A stretch of 64,000 nt of DNA. Origin: Nostoc foliaceum FACHB-393. Its GTDB lineage: Bacteria; Cyanobacteriota; Cyanobacteriia; Cyanobacteriales; Nostocaceae. Below are positions 28,381-37,612 of the stretch, one piece after another; the first letter of the stretch is position 1; every line of letters starts with the position of its first letter. Where the stretch lies: assembly GCF_014698505.1 (NCBI RefSeq), contig NZ_JACJTD010000018.1, positions 82,381 through 146,380 of the forward strand, written 5' to 3'. The position numbers and the translations under genes are program-made. A model generated the notes under the pieces. It was not told the DNA's origin, did no database searches, and saw only the letters and a program-made list of their open reading frames with translations.

Positions 28381-29085
28381 GTGAGCGTTAGCGAACTTGA
28401 TCTATTCCCCTCCTTGAGTGAGGCTAAGGGGGGCTTTAATCCTAGTCTATCACTTCCATTGCTTTGCGATCGCCTGAGTGCTAGTGCATCTGGAAGAAGA
28501 TTAAAGCTTTTGGTAGCTACACTGTTTTTTGGTGAGTTATCAATCAGTTATCCGCTCTGGTAACTGAATAATTACAGAACTATCTGAAAAACTGATTCAC
28601 AATCTGGTAGTCTGCCACATTAATTTTGAGCAGTTCGTAGTGGGTGGCTCTAGCCCTCATCTAATCACTAAAGTACTTACTATGAACTCTCTTAACCTTT
28701 CATAATCCCTGTGGTGGAGTATTACTTCAAGCATCCAAATCATACAACTCTTATATAGCAAGTATTACAGCTTTATTTCTATTTTTTTTCCGAAAATGTT
28801 AGTTTGCCAGAATTTTAGGGAACTATATAAATAAGCGTAAAACAAATAAGCGTAGAACGAAGACAACACGGTAGCAAAAGCTACCGTTTACTAATTTTTT
28901 GAGATATCATCTTCACCAAGGCGAAGATAAGCAGGGGAAGAGGGAGAGATCAAGGGGACAACGGGGACAAGGGAGAATTATTAAACAAGTTTCTCCCTTG
29001 TTTCTTCCCAATGTCCAATGTCCAAATCACATTTAATGAACAGTCTGCGCTAGGGTAGGAATTGAAACTCAATTTGTGATTTCCT
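28381..29085. other. Gene-poor stretch with an orphan terminator-like hairpin
   Basis: Two near-identical units containing ATAAGCGTARAAC lie at about 28830-28860. They are followed by the hairpin ACGGTAGC (28868-28875) / GCTACCGT (28880-28887) and TTACTAATTTTTT. An AGGGGACAACGGGGACAAGGG-like purine tract lies near 28950. No gene is supported. Confidence 0.45.
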
Positions 29086-30480
29086 GTGCTTCCCTGTAAA
29101 CGTCCAGCTGTATTTCTAATTTGGGCTGTTCTACTCACTTCGTTAACAGCCTGTGCTAACAGTCCAGTCGCCAAAAACCTTGAGCAATCTTTGGCGGCAG
29201 ATCCTAAGCTGCAAAGCAATCCAGTTGTCTTTGGAGAATCTCAGGGTAACCAACCGCAAGCACAGCAAAACGAATCAACACTTCAGTTACCATCTGATTT
29301 TCCCAAAGATATCCCACTATATTCCAATGCCAAACTACAGGAAGTTACACCTGCTAGTGGCTCAGAAAACAGAGTCTCAACTCGTTGGTTAAGTTCTGAC
29401 CCCAGCAACTTTATTGCTAGCTTTTATAGTAGCCAGTTTCAAACAAATAACTGGCAGATTTTACAACAGCCAACAGATGATGCGGGAGGTGCTTTTGAGG
29501 CACGTCGTAATGATTTGCTGTTGAAGGTTTCCATTCAGCCTAAATCAGTTACTAACGCTACACTTAATCAACCCCAAACAGCCACTGAATTATTAATTGA
29601 GTACGTACCGAATAGTACTGCAACGGCACAACCTACCCCAACTACAAGTTCTAACGAAACTACTAACGCCGTTCCTCAACCAGGAGATACACAGTTTATT
29701 GGCCCAATACCACCTGCAAACTTGGCAGCGCAGCCACCAAGTACAGCTAATAACCAAACAACTCCTACAGCAACACCTGAATCTCAGGAATTCAACGATC
29801 TGAATAAGGTACCGCAAGAATGGCGGCAACACATCCAAGACTTGGCTGCATTAGGTGTTTTATCTCTAGAACCAAAGACAACTAAGGGCAACTCTACTGC
29901 CATAACTAACCAGTTTGAACCCAATAAAATCGTTACACATCGGGAATACGCCCGTTGGCTAATTGCTGCTAACAATGCCATGTATGCCAGCAATCCAGCT
30001 AAACAAATTCGTTTGGCTTCAGAAAGTACTCAACCAGCTTTTAGTGATGTGTCCGCAAAAGACCCTGATTTTCCAGCAATTCAGGGATTAGCTGAGGCTG
30101 GATTAATTCCTAGTCCTTTGTCTGGAGATTCTACAGTAGTTTTGTTTCGTCCTGATGCACCCCTAACGCGGGAACAGTTGCTGCTGTGGAAATTACCCCT
30201 AGATACTCGCCAAGCTTTACCCTCTGCTAACTTAGATGCGGTCAAACAAACCTGGGGTTTCCAAGATGCAGCGCGAATTGACCCCAAAGCTTTAAGAGCA
30301 GTGTTGGCTGATTACCAGAATAGCGAACAATCGAATATTCGGCGGGTGTTTGGTTATACGACTCTGTTTCAACCCAAAAAACCAGTAACTCGTGCTGAGG
30401 CTGCTACGGCTTTGTGGTATTTCGGCACTCAGGGCGAGGGTGTATCGGCTGCTGAGGCTTTGAAATTAAAGCAAAGTTAA
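29086..30480 (+). CDS. Lipoprotein with S-layer-homology (SLH) type domain
   Basis: 464 residues. It starts with GTG at 29086, directly after an in-frame stop at 29077. A lipoprotein signal with lipobox LTAC places the acylated Cys at residue 23. A first soluble domain (about 65-175: FPKDIPLYSNAKLQEV, STRWLSSDPSNFIASFYSSQFQTNNWQIL) is followed by a Thr/Pro/Gln/Asn-rich linker (about 178-235) and a C-terminal region of SLH-like units (WRQHIQDLAALGVL, FSDVSAKDPDFPAIQGLAEAGLIP, FRPDAPLTREQLLLWKL, FQPKKPVTRAEAATALWYF). SLH domains bind the cell-wall polymer, so an envelope-bridging role is inferred. Confidence 0.8.
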   Translation: MLPCKRPAVFLIWAVLLTSLTACANSPVAKNLEQSLAADPKLQSNPVVFGESQGNQPQAQQNESTLQLPSDFPKDIPLYSNAKLQEVTPASGSENRVSTRWLSSDPSNFIASFYSSQFQTNNWQILQQPTDDAGGAFEARRNDLLLKVSIQPKSVTNATLNQPQTATELLIEYVPNSTATAQPTPTTSSNETTNAVPQPGDTQFIGPIPPANLAAQPPSTANNQTTPTATPESQEFNDLNKVPQEWRQHIQDLAALGVLSLEPKTTKGNSTAITNQFEPNKIVTHREYARWLIAANNAMYASNPAKQIRLASESTQPAFSDVSAKDPDFPAIQGLAEAGLIPSPLSGDSTVVLFRPDAPLTREQLLLWKLPLDTRQALPSANLDAVKQTWGFQDAARIDPKALRAVLADYQNSEQSNIRRVFGYTTLFQPKKPVTRAEAATALWYFGTQGEGVSAAEALKLKQS

Positions 30481-30768
30481 AAGGCGGTTGGTCTATCATT
30501 AGCATAAAAGCGAGCAATTACAACCTTTTGGGAGGTAAATTTTGCCGTTTCTTTGTACAACAACTATTTTTTATTAAGAAAAGGTAAATCTAAGTATTTT
30601 CAGCGTTTTTACCTGTGTTTGTTGAATTTTTGAGGCATAGTTAAGTGAAACAACGTAAGTTACTCAATAGACCTACTTAATTTTGAAGTAACTCAAAAGA
30701 CAAGTTGTCGAACTATAGCCCTTTCATTGCTTTTAAACAAGCTAAAAAAAATCACGGGTAAAACAAAT

Positions 30769-31848
30769 ATGAAAAAACAAGCTGTAGCAGCAGGATTTGT
30801 TCTCCTATCTTTCATGTTGCCGCTCAAAGCGAATGCTGCGAGTTTTAGCAAATTTTATGTATTTGGCGACAGTCTTTCTGATACTGGCAATGTTTTCGCT
30901 GCTACTGGTGGTTTAGTTGCTCCGACAACAGCCATTCCCCAAGATCCACCCTACTTTCAAGGGCGTTTTTCCAATGAGCGGGTGTGGGTAGACTACCTCG
31001 GAGAGCAACTAGGATTAAAACCCTCTCCATACATTACTTTAAATCCTACTATTCCCAATCAAGGTATTAACTTTGCTGTGGGCGGCGCTAATTCTGGTCA
31101 GGGTAATGCTATTGTTCCTAGTGCAACGTTACCGGGAGTACTAGAGCAAGTCGGCTTGTTGACAAAACCGATTTTCCAAGCCAATCAGAAGCTTGATCCA
31201 AATGCACTTTATGCTGTATCGGGAGGTGCAAATGATTATCTGTTTGGTCAAGCTATCAATCCGGCTCAAACAGTCCAGAATTTATCAGATGCAGTAGCGT
31301 TACTTGCCTCATCTGGCGCAAAAAATATTTTAGTCTTTAATTTACCTGATTTGGGCAAGATTCCATTTGCATTCGCAACAGGTCAATCTAGTAACTTGAC
31401 TGGTTTGACAAATGACCATAACACAAGATTAGCAGAGGAACTAGGCAAATTTAGCAATAACCCTGACCTGAATCTGATTTCTGTGGATGTGTTTTCCCTA
31501 TTTAATCAAGTACAAGCAAATCCAGGGGAATTTGGGTTGAAAGATGTGGCTACCCCTTGCGTAGTAGGGAATTTACAGACAATCACAAGTGTATGTTCTC
31601 AACCCAACGATTATTTGTTCTTTGACTCTGTGCATCCAACAACAGGCGTTCATCAGTTAGTAGCAGATACTGCACTGGCTGCAATTGAAGCTAAGTCTGT
31701 CCCTGAACCTGCGATCAACTTGGGGATTTTAGCCCTTGGTGCTTTTAGTGCGCTAGGAGTGCTGAAGCGTCAACAAAAAAGATCAGCATTTATGACAGCA
31801 GGTCAGGTTGTTGATGCACAATTGTTTCATACAACAGTTGAAAACTAA
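30769..31848 (+). CDS. SGNH/GDSL-type esterase with PEP-CTERM sorting signal
   Basis: About 359 residues from MKKQAVAAGF (30769; an upstream TTG at 30727 is in frame). Signal peptide ends near KANA. Block I is YVFGDSLSDTGN (nucleophile Ser), the oxyanion Asn is in SGGANDYLFG, and the catalytic Asp-His pair is in FFDSVHPTTGVHQL, all in the order of GDSL lipases related to thermolabile haemolysin/phospholipase esterases. The C-terminal SVPEPAINLGILALGAFSALGVLKRQQKR is a PEP-CTERM tripartite signal (PEP motif, hydrophobic helix, basic end) normally processed by an exosortase. About 18 residues trail it, which is unusual. The stop lies 14 bases before the M42 peptidase ATG, so co-transcription is likely. 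Confidence 0.88.
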   Translation: MKKQAVAAGFVLLSFMLPLKANAASFSKFYVFGDSLSDTGNVFAATGGLVAPTTAIPQDPPYFQGRFSNERVWVDYLGEQLGLKPSPYITLNPTIPNQGINFAVGGANSGQGNAIVPSATLPGVLEQVGLLTKPIFQANQKLDPNALYAVSGGANDYLFGQAINPAQTVQNLSDAVALLASSGAKNILVFNLPDLGKIPFAFATGQSSNLTGLTNDHNTRLAEELGKFSNNPDLNLISVDVFSLFNQVQANPGEFGLKDVATPCVVGNLQTITSVCSQPNDYLFFDSVHPTTGVHQLVADTALAAIEAKSVPEPAINLGILALGAFSALGVLKRQQKRSAFMTAGQVVDAQLFHTTVEN

Positions 31849-31861
31849 ACTAACTGTATTG

Positions 31862-32905
31862 ATGTGGGATTACGATCGCTTATTTGAAATTATTGAAGAA
31901 TTAGTCATGCACCATTCTCCTAGTGGTGTAGAAGCTGAGATTAATCAGTTGTTGATGCAACGATTTGCGGCGCTGGGTGTAGAAGTTTGGTGCGATCGCG
32001 CCGATAATATTATTGCCAAGATTCCAGGCAAAAGTCCAGACCGAGCGATCGCTATCACGGCACACAAAGACGAAATTGGCGCAATTGTCAAGAATCTCGG
32101 TGATGAAGGTCGCGTGGAAGTCCGCAAACTCGGCGGTTCTTTCCCGTGGGTTTACGGCGAAGGCGTTGTCGATTTACTCGGAGATAACGAAACCATTAAC
32201 GGTATTCTCAGCTTTGGTTCCCGCCACGTTTCCCACGAATCGCCCCAAAAAGTGCAGCAGGAAGATACTACTGTTAAGTGGGAAAATGCCTGGATTGAAA
32301 CGAAGCTCACATCTGCTGAATTAGAAGCAGCTGGCATTCGACCTGGAACTAGAATGGTAATTGGCAAGCATCGCAAGCGGCCAATTCGGTTAAAGGATCA
32401 TATTGCCGGTTACACCTTGGATAACAAAGCTTCTGTTGCCATTTTGCTAGCTTTAGCTCAAAGCTTGAAACAGCCAGTTTTTGATGTTTATTTAGTGGCA
32501 TCAGCTAAAGAAGAAGTAGGAGCAATTGGGGCGCTATTTTTCACTCAAAACCAGCCTTTGGATGCCTTGATTGCTTTAGAAATTTGTCCATTATCTGAGG
32601 AATATCCTGTGAAAGATGGGGAAAGTCCTGTACTTTTATCTCAAGATGCTTATGGGATATATGATGAGGGGCTAAATGGGCAACTGCGCCATAGTGCCAA
32701 ACAACTCGATATGCCAGTGCAGTTAACAACTTTGAGCGGATTTGGTAGCGATGCTTCGATTGCAATGAAATTTGGGCATGTTGGACGTGCTGCGTGTTTG
32801 GCATTTCCCACCCAAAATACACATGGCTATGAAATTGCTCATTTAGGAGCGATCGCTCATTGTATCGATTTGTTAAAAGCTTTTTGTGAAACTGAATTTG
32901 AGTAA
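31862..32905 (+). CDS. M42 family (glutamyl) aminopeptidase
   Basis: 347 residues from MWDYDRLFEI (31862). Cytoplasmic dinuclear metal aminopeptidase of clan MH. Metal-binding and catalytic segments are visible in order: ITAHKDEIGAIV (His and catalytic Asp, about 68), GYTLDNKASVAI (bridging Asp, about 180), ASAKEEVGAIGA (catalytic and metal Glu, about 212), ALEICP and the terminal His in FPTQNTHGYE (about 322). The RLKDHIAGYTLDN stretch is typical of the family. Peptide substrate preference is not deducible. It follows the esterase by 14 bases. Confidence 0.88.
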   Translation: MWDYDRLFEIIEELVMHHSPSGVEAEINQLLMQRFAALGVEVWCDRADNIIAKIPGKSPDRAIAITAHKDEIGAIVKNLGDEGRVEVRKLGGSFPWVYGEGVVDLLGDNETINGILSFGSRHVSHESPQKVQQEDTTVKWENAWIETKLTSAELEAAGIRPGTRMVIGKHRKRPIRLKDHIAGYTLDNKASVAILLALAQSLKQPVFDVYLVASAKEEVGAIGALFFTQNQPLDALIALEICPLSEEYPVKDGESPVLLSQDAYGIYDEGLNGQLRHSAKQLDMPVQLTTLSGFGSDASIAMKFGHVGRAACLAFPTQNTHGYEIAHLGAIAHCIDLLKAFCETEFE

Positions 32906-33029
32906 AGTTTCAAAACTCATTTAATCGACAAAATATAATCTAATCAATTGGAGTGCGATAGTTTTTACACCAATTTTGCTAAATGCTTGATTTATGTCAA
33001 ACTTTAGTATTGGGTAGTACTTTCATCAA

Positions 33030-33101
33030 AGCCGATGATGGGATTTGAACCCACGGCCTGCTGATTACGAATCAGCTGCTCTACCACTGAGCCACATCGG
33101 C
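33030..33101 (-). tRNA. tRNA-Thr (anticodon CGU)
   Basis: The complement folds into a full cloverleaf of 72 bases. The acceptor stem is GCCGATG paired with CATCGGC plus discriminator U. The D arm is GCTC/GAGC, the anticodon stem GCTGA/TCAGC with loop TTCGTAA (anticodon CGT), and the T arm GTGGG-TTCAAAT-CCCAT. It reads the ACG codon. No CCA is encoded. Confidence 0.95.
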
Positions 33102-33134
33102 GTTCACAATCTAAGAGTATAACATGATTTAATC

Positions 33135-33428
33135 ATGATAAATCAAAATCACAAAAATCGCCTTAACCCTGAACAATACGCCAGCCTCAAAGCAGAAATA
33201 GCTGCTCCTTATCGTGGCTTACGACAATTTATTTACATCGCTTTCGGTGCTTCTGGCTCCATTGGTGCATTCATCTTTTTTTTCCAAGTGCTTGCCGGAC
33301 GAGATGTTGAGAGTGCTTTGCCTAGTTTGGCTCTCCAAGTAGCGATCGTTGCCCTAATGGTCTTCCTCTGGCGCTGGGAACACCATCGGCAACAACGCCC
33401 CCAATCGCGTAAAAATCCTAATTCTTAA
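33135..33428 (+). CDS. DUF3493 / LPA1-like small membrane protein
   Basis: 97 residues. A soluble N-terminus (NRLNPEQYASLKAEIAAPYRGLRQFIY) precedes two transmembrane helices (about 38-56 and 66-82) and a basic tail. The PYRGLRQFIYIAFGASGSIGAFIF pattern matches DUF3493, the domain related to plant LOW PSII ACCUMULATION 1 and algal REP27, which help photosystem II assembly or repair. Whether this short bacterial protein has that role is inference. It lies just upstream of and divergent from the tRNA-Thr gene. Confidence 0.75.
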   Translation: MINQNHKNRLNPEQYASLKAEIAAPYRGLRQFIYIAFGASGSIGAFIFFFQVLAGRDVESALPSLALQVAIVALMVFLWRWEHHRQQRPQSRKNPNS

Positions 33429-33862
33429 AGCGAGAAATTTAGCTGTTAATTTTTTTATTGCTTTCCTTTTATATATCTTTATATTCTTCAAATTTAGTAA
33501 TACTTTTATGAAGTTTAAAATATCAACAGAGAAAAAAATAAAAAAATTATTAGGAAATCCCAAAAAGCAAAAATTTCTGAGAAACTAGAAATCGTTGAAA
33601 CGGGGTCAGCCAATATAAAGACCCTGACCATAAAACCAATCACATTCAAATGGGGTCAGCTATATTTAAAGACCCCAAATTTTATGTTTACAAAACCCTA
33701 AAATTCAGAAAACTCACAATATTGAAAGCGTCAGACTGATAATTTGTTAGTCTGGCGCTTCCAATTTGCGAAGTAGTACAGGCGGCAATAAACCACCCTT
33801 TTGAAATGTCTGAAACCTTTGCAAAAACGTAATTACGAATTACGCGCAACGGTACTAGGCAT
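33429..33862. other. AT-rich gap with repeated GGGGTCAGC units
   Basis: Two near-copies of a unit beginning GGGGTCAGC and ending AAAGACCC occur at 33602-33628 and 33652-33676. A near-perfect 14-bp hairpin (33724-33737 with 33749-33762, one G/T pair) may terminate the minus-strand gene at 33863. No gene seen. Confidence 0.5.
33602..33676. repeat. Duplicated GGGGTCAGC...AAAGACCC unit
   Basis: Each copy is itself an inverted repeat (GGGGTC/GACCCC or GGGTC/GACCC) of about 25 bases. The starts are 50 bases apart and the spacers differ. The inner tandem TATA/TTTAAA sequence is A/T-rich. The origin is unknown. Confidence 0.55.
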
Positions 33863-35557
33863 TTACTGAACTGTTACCAAATAGGATGAAGGAATTGGTT
33901 GAGCACGTCCAGCATTGACGAGTGCCTGATAAACAAAGGCAGCAACTTCGGCTCTAGTCGCTTCTCGATTAGGATTGAGTTGCTTCGCTGTGGGATAGTT
34001 AATTACTAGTTGCCGTGCAGTTGCAGCCGCAACAGGAGCGATCGCATAATTAGGAATCTGGGCAGCATCGGTGTAAAAAGAAAGGACATTCTGATTATTC
34101 GCAGTTAAGCCCAAACCATTAGCTAAGGCTACTAACGCCTGCACTCTCGGAATTTGCTGCTGTGGCTTAAAAGTGCCATCGGGATAACCAGAAACAAATT
34201 CACTTTGGTAAGCAGATTGAATTGCAGCGTAAGCCCAGAAATTGCTTGCTACATCCTTAAATTTAATTGCTGCGCGTTTGGTTGGTGGTGTTAGGGCTTT
34301 AGTAACAATAGTGGCGAATTGAGCGCGGGTTACAGGATCATTGGGTTTAAAGCTGCCATCAGGAAAGCCAGCAATAATATTTTGGGAGGCTAAAGCTTCG
34401 ATGTAGGTTTTTGCCCAGTAATTTGCTGGCACATCTTTAAAGGCGACAGGCCCTCCAGGCGGCACGTCGACAGCTGCGGCAACAAAATCTACTGAGCCGA
34501 AAATCTTTTTCTGATCAATATCGTTGCCAACAGCAATAATTTGACCAGTTTTAGTAGCGTTGTTCACATCATAACGAGTGTTATTGCGAATAAGGTTGCC
34601 ACCAGGATTTTCGTTGGTGCCAAGGTCGGGTAAAGCGTTGACAGTCGCTACTACTCCATCCCGCTTATTGTTCTGAATGACATTCTTACGCAATACTGGC
34701 TTTGCAGACTCTGAGATAAAAAGACCGTCTTGGTTTTGGACGATTTGGTTTTCCACAATTAGGGGTGTGGAAGTGCCACCGATCGCCAGACCAAAACCAG
34801 TATCCTGAAATAAGTTATTCCGAATTTCTCCTTGGGCAGCTCTAGCAATTGAAATCCCATTGCCTTTGTTTTGCACAAAGAGATTACCTTCGACTTTGGG
34901 ATTGCCTGTACCCGTAACAAAAACACCCTCTCTGACACTGTTAGTAAAAGTATTGTTTTTGATAATGGGATTAGTTGACTCCACCCAAAGACCTGTACCC
35001 CGGCTATTAGGGTTGGTGACGGTGACACCTGCGATCGTGGTATCTTGGTCGGCAAGGATGGTAATGTCCTGTCTTGCAAAGGTGCGGCTCGTGTAGAAAC
35101 CTCCACCTGTAATCAATATCGCCTGACCTTTTGTAGCTTCATCACCCCGCAGTGTCACCCCTGGTTTCAGCAACAGCGGGAAGGTTTCGCCACTTTCCTG
35201 GTTATAGTTCCCAGGTGCTAATTGAATAATTGCACCTGGTTGGGCCTGACTGAGAGCGAAACTGATACTTTTGTAGGGTGCAGTTGAGGTTGTACCAGCA
35301 CCAGCACTATCTGTACCAGTTGCTGGATTAACGTAAATCGCTGCGGCTGTTGCAGGAGCTTGCGCTGTGAGAGTTGGGCTGATACTTTCTGGGTGAGTAG
35401 CACCAGCATTAACCTCACCAGATAGTAGTATTGACCCACTAGAAACAACAAGCATTGCCGTTAGTCCGGCTCCCACGCGTAAAGTATATCTGAGATGACT
35501 GCTAGAAAGAAGGTGAAAAATCTCCGATGGAGAAACGTGAAAACCCCGGTATTTCAT
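33863..35557 (-). CDS. Exported right-handed beta-helix protein with C-terminal SLH domains
   Basis: 564 residues. Long N-terminus with a signal-anchor (about 25-50, LRVGAGLTAMLVVSSGSILLSG). A DUF1565-type opening (YVNPATGTDSAGAGTTSTAPYKSISFALSQAQPGAIIQLAPGNY) leads to parallel beta-helix coils (about 150-345), with Asn-ladder repeats such as NPIIKNNTFTNSVREGVFVTG and GEIRNNLFQDTGFGLAIGG. Three SLH repeats occupy about 375-555 (FKDVPANYWAKTYIEALASQNIIAGFPDGSFKPNDPVTRAQFA and similar). The architecture suggests an S-layer or cell-wall-attached protein that binds carbohydrate. Single gene. Confidence 0.88.
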   Translation of the reverse strand: MKYRGFHVSPSEIFHLLSSSHLRYTLRVGAGLTAMLVVSSGSILLSGEVNAGATHPESISPTLTAQAPATAAAIYVNPATGTDSAGAGTTSTAPYKSISFALSQAQPGAIIQLAPGNYNQESGETFPLLLKPGVTLRGDEATKGQAILITGGGFYTSRTFARQDITILADQDTTIAGVTVTNPNSRGTGLWVESTNPIIKNNTFTNSVREGVFVTGTGNPKVEGNLFVQNKGNGISIARAAQGEIRNNLFQDTGFGLAIGGTSTPLIVENQIVQNQDGLFISESAKPVLRKNVIQNNKRDGVVATVNALPDLGTNENPGGNLIRNNTRYDVNNATKTGQIIAVGNDIDQKKIFGSVDFVAAAVDVPPGGPVAFKDVPANYWAKTYIEALASQNIIAGFPDGSFKPNDPVTRAQFATIVTKALTPPTKRAAIKFKDVASNFWAYAAIQSAYQSEFVSGYPDGTFKPQQQIPRVQALVALANGLGLTANNQNVLSFYTDAAQIPNYAIAPVAAATARQLVINYPTAKQLNPNREATRAEVAAFVYQALVNAGRAQPIPSSYLVTVQ

Positions 35558-36029
35558 TTTTTGAGTCTGTGATGTGCTGAATTACGGTTTGTCGGACAAG
35601 GTTGAAGGTAGCAAGCAGCCTTGTAGCTGCTGTAAAACCCATGCAAAACTATACTGGATGATTAGGGCTGATTCAGCTAAATTCCTTAGATAGATCACAG
35701 AACTTATACATTAGTTATATTATTTTATTCAGAAAATTCTACTAGTAAACTGTAGGCGAAATTTACCCACCTTTAACAAACAAGGAACTTAAGCCCCTTG
35801 TTACGCCTCAAGTCTTGTTAATTGAAGATGGTAGCTGTATTTTAGCCAAGCTGTACTAGGGGCTTTCGGGATGAAGCGGATGTGTCAACAAGTCTCTCGC
35901 TGCCTTGTATAAGCGCTCATCCTACCTACTAAATGATTTATTTTTTTGTATTGCCCAAAGCTAGATGCTGTAAATAATGTTGCTGAAATACCATCACAGT
36001 AAAAGCAAACTTGTTGGAAATCGGAAGAA
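35558..36029. other. Divergent intergenic region; no gene seen
   Basis: About 470 bases between the beta-helix gene (leftward) and the DUF1400 gene (rightward). There is a small hairpin AACAAGG/CCTTGTT at 35779-35802. Promoters for both genes are expected here. Confidence 0.4.
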
Positions 36030-36566
36030 ATGCGTTTTAAATTTTTGGGGCTGCGTCGCGCTTTAGTTTTAATAGGTAGTACCTGTCTTCTACTTTTGTC
36101 CACTCCTGCCTTTGCTGCGGAACGAGTGGTGCTAAATTATGGTATCTTTCGTGAATCACTTTCAGTGGAGGAGCTATCTACCTTTGCCCAAACAGGTGAA
36201 CTTTCACGTTCGCTACGAGTTAATTTCGCTTTGGCGCGACAAGACCCCAAAGCCATTCGTCAGTATTTAACGGAGCCGGTAAAGGTAAACCTTGTATTTT
36301 TAGATAAAGTGCTGAATAGCCGGATTGGTAATATTATTTTGGATCAAATTAGTCAGGTTATTTATACACCCTCTCGGAGAGCAGACCGACAGGCTTTGCG
36401 AGCAGCGTTGGTGCTTTCTGCGAGTCAAGATGGGCAGGTGTCGCTAATCGAAATTATTGAAAATTATCCCACCAATGAAGTGGAAGTTGATGGCAAACGC
36501 TTGGAAGGTGCATACCGTCAACTCCGTCGCTTGCAAACAAGCTTACAAGATTTACTAAATTTTTAG
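36030..36566 (+). CDS. DUF1400 secreted protein
   Basis: 178 residues with a signal peptide (ALVLIGSTCLLLLSTPAFA, cleavage after AFA). The mature region opens AERVVLNYGIFRESLSVEELSTFAQTGE, the signature of DUF1400, a cyanobacterial domain often found in front of alpha/beta hydrolase domains. Here the protein ends after the DUF1400 part (…RQLRRLQTSLQDLLNF), so no hydrolase domain is present. Function unknown; periplasmic or thylakoid-lumen location is inferred. Its stop overlaps that of a short convergent gene. Confidence 0.82.
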   Translation: MRFKFLGLRRALVLIGSTCLLLLSTPAFAAERVVLNYGIFRESLSVEELSTFAQTGELSRSLRVNFALARQDPKAIRQYLTEPVKVNLVFLDKVLNSRIGNIILDQISQVIYTPSRRADRQALRAALVLSASQDGQVSLIEIIENYPTNEVEVDGKRLEGAYRQLRRLQTSLQDLLNF

Positions 36567-36760
36567 TAAGCTAAAGTTTCTAAAGTTTCCCTTAAATAAC
36601 GTTGTACCTGTTGTTCCAAGCGAATTCCCTGTAATTGAGCATCACGTTCTAGTTGCCAGCGTTGAAAACCGGAACTAGTGGAGATCGCACATTTGAGGCT
36701 ATACCAAATTTCAGTATCAGCAGAAAATTGGCGATCGCTAGAAGCTGGAATTTGAGCCAT
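36563..36760 (-). CDS. 65-residue conserved-looking small protein
   Basis: MAQIPASSDRQFSADTEIWY, then SLKCAISTSSGFQRWQLERD, ending LRETLETLAY. Soluble, with a helical C-terminal half (RDAQLQGIRLEQQVQRYLRETLETL). The coding quality looks real, with few rare codons and a clean ATG. The gene is convergent with DUF1400, sharing four bases at the stops. No family or function is recognised. Confidence 0.5.
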   Translation of the reverse strand: MAQIPASSDRQFSADTEIWYSLKCAISTSSGFQRWQLERDAQLQGIRLEQQVQRYLRETLETLAY

Positions 36761-36887
36761 AGTTCCTCATTCCTTTATTTTAACTTCAACAGTCAATAGT
36801 CAAGGGTCAAGAGTTATAAATTATCACCCTGCTCCCCTGCTGCTTATTTCTAGCCTTTTAAAGTAAATAATATTACTTTGAGGGCTG

Positions 36888-37508
36888 CTACGAATCTGTA
36901 TTAATCCTAAACAAAGATTGCAACAACCGGGGCACGATTTGATTCACCCGCACCCCTAAAATTGTGAAATCCTGCTTAATCTTTTCTAAAGATAATGGCT
37001 CTATGCCAGCGAATTCTGTGTCATTAGTCACTAAAACTCGCATTACACTCACAGGTATTTGTAAAAATAAATTGCTGCCTAAAAAGGCTAATCCCGCCAG
37101 CAGTAGTGCGAGGCTGCGCCATTGTGGGAGAAATTTAGCTGAATCTGCTACTAATGGAGCAATTTGGTAAAGATTCCACAGCACCCAAATCGATAATACT
37201 GCTGCCACTAATGCCAGGATACGATTTAACTTTGTATTAATTAAACAGAGAATTTTTCGCTGCCGCTCAGTCAGATTTTCTGGCTTTAGGGCTATTCCTA
37301 AAAGAGCAAATATATAAAAAGGGCGACGCAACTGCATCCATAGCAGGGGGAGAACACCAATAGCGGCAACTAAGAATAACTCCATCCAGACTGGCAAAAA
37401 CGGCTCGCCTACAGACAGGAACAATAAGCAGAGTATTAAAAAAACAGGCAACGTCGCCAATCCAGCGACGTGAATCCACAAAATCGGTTCAGAGCGAAAT
37501 GAATGCAT
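36888..37508 (-). CDS. Cyanobacterial multi-spanning membrane protein downstream of infB
   Basis: 206 residues with about four transmembrane segments (about 12-33, 38-57, 95-115, 130-150). The soluble C-terminal tail (LEKIKQDFTILGVRVNQIVPRLLQSL) is about 40 residues. The opening MHSFRSEPILWIHVAGLATLPVFL resembles cyanobacterial proteins annotated as low-complexity tail membrane proteins, although the low-complexity tail itself is missing here. It is on the same strand as infB, 105 bases after its stop, with a TTAGGAGT repeat tract between. Function unknown. Confidence 0.65.
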   Translation of the reverse strand: MHSFRSEPILWIHVAGLATLPVFLILCLLFLSVGEPFLPVWMELFLVAAIGVLPLLWMQLRRPFYIFALLGIALKPENLTERQRKILCLINTKLNRILALVAAVLSIWVLWNLYQIAPLVADSAKFLPQWRSLALLLAGLAFLGSNLFLQIPVSVMRVLVTNDTEFAGIEPLSLEKIKQDFTILGVRVNQIVPRLLQSLFRINTDS

Positions 37509-37600
37509 ATTATAAAAAGTTATGAGTTATGAGTTAGGAGTTAGGAATTAGCAGCTTTTACTCCTAACTCCTAATTTACCACTCCTAACTTCTAACCATT
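37509..37600. repeat. GTTAGGAGT heptamer inverted tract after infB
   Basis: Left units (TGAGTTAGGAGTTAGGA, 37529-37547) and right units (CTCCTAACTCCTAAT, 37561-37577) are complementary over about 14 bases. The tract lies between the infB stop and the membrane protein gene and could act as a partial terminator. Confidence 0.55.
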
Positions 37601-37612
37601 TTACCCTCAGCA

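Noticed and set aside
28381..28563. 60-codon frame starting with GTG after the protein scrap
   Set aside because: Begins in a common GAGCGTTAGCGAAC repeat and contains intergenic filler; not a gene.
33602..33676. Possible short CRISPR-like array in the GGGGTCAGC repeats
   Set aside because: Only two units, unequal and self-complementary, with no spacer regularity and no cas genes in the window.
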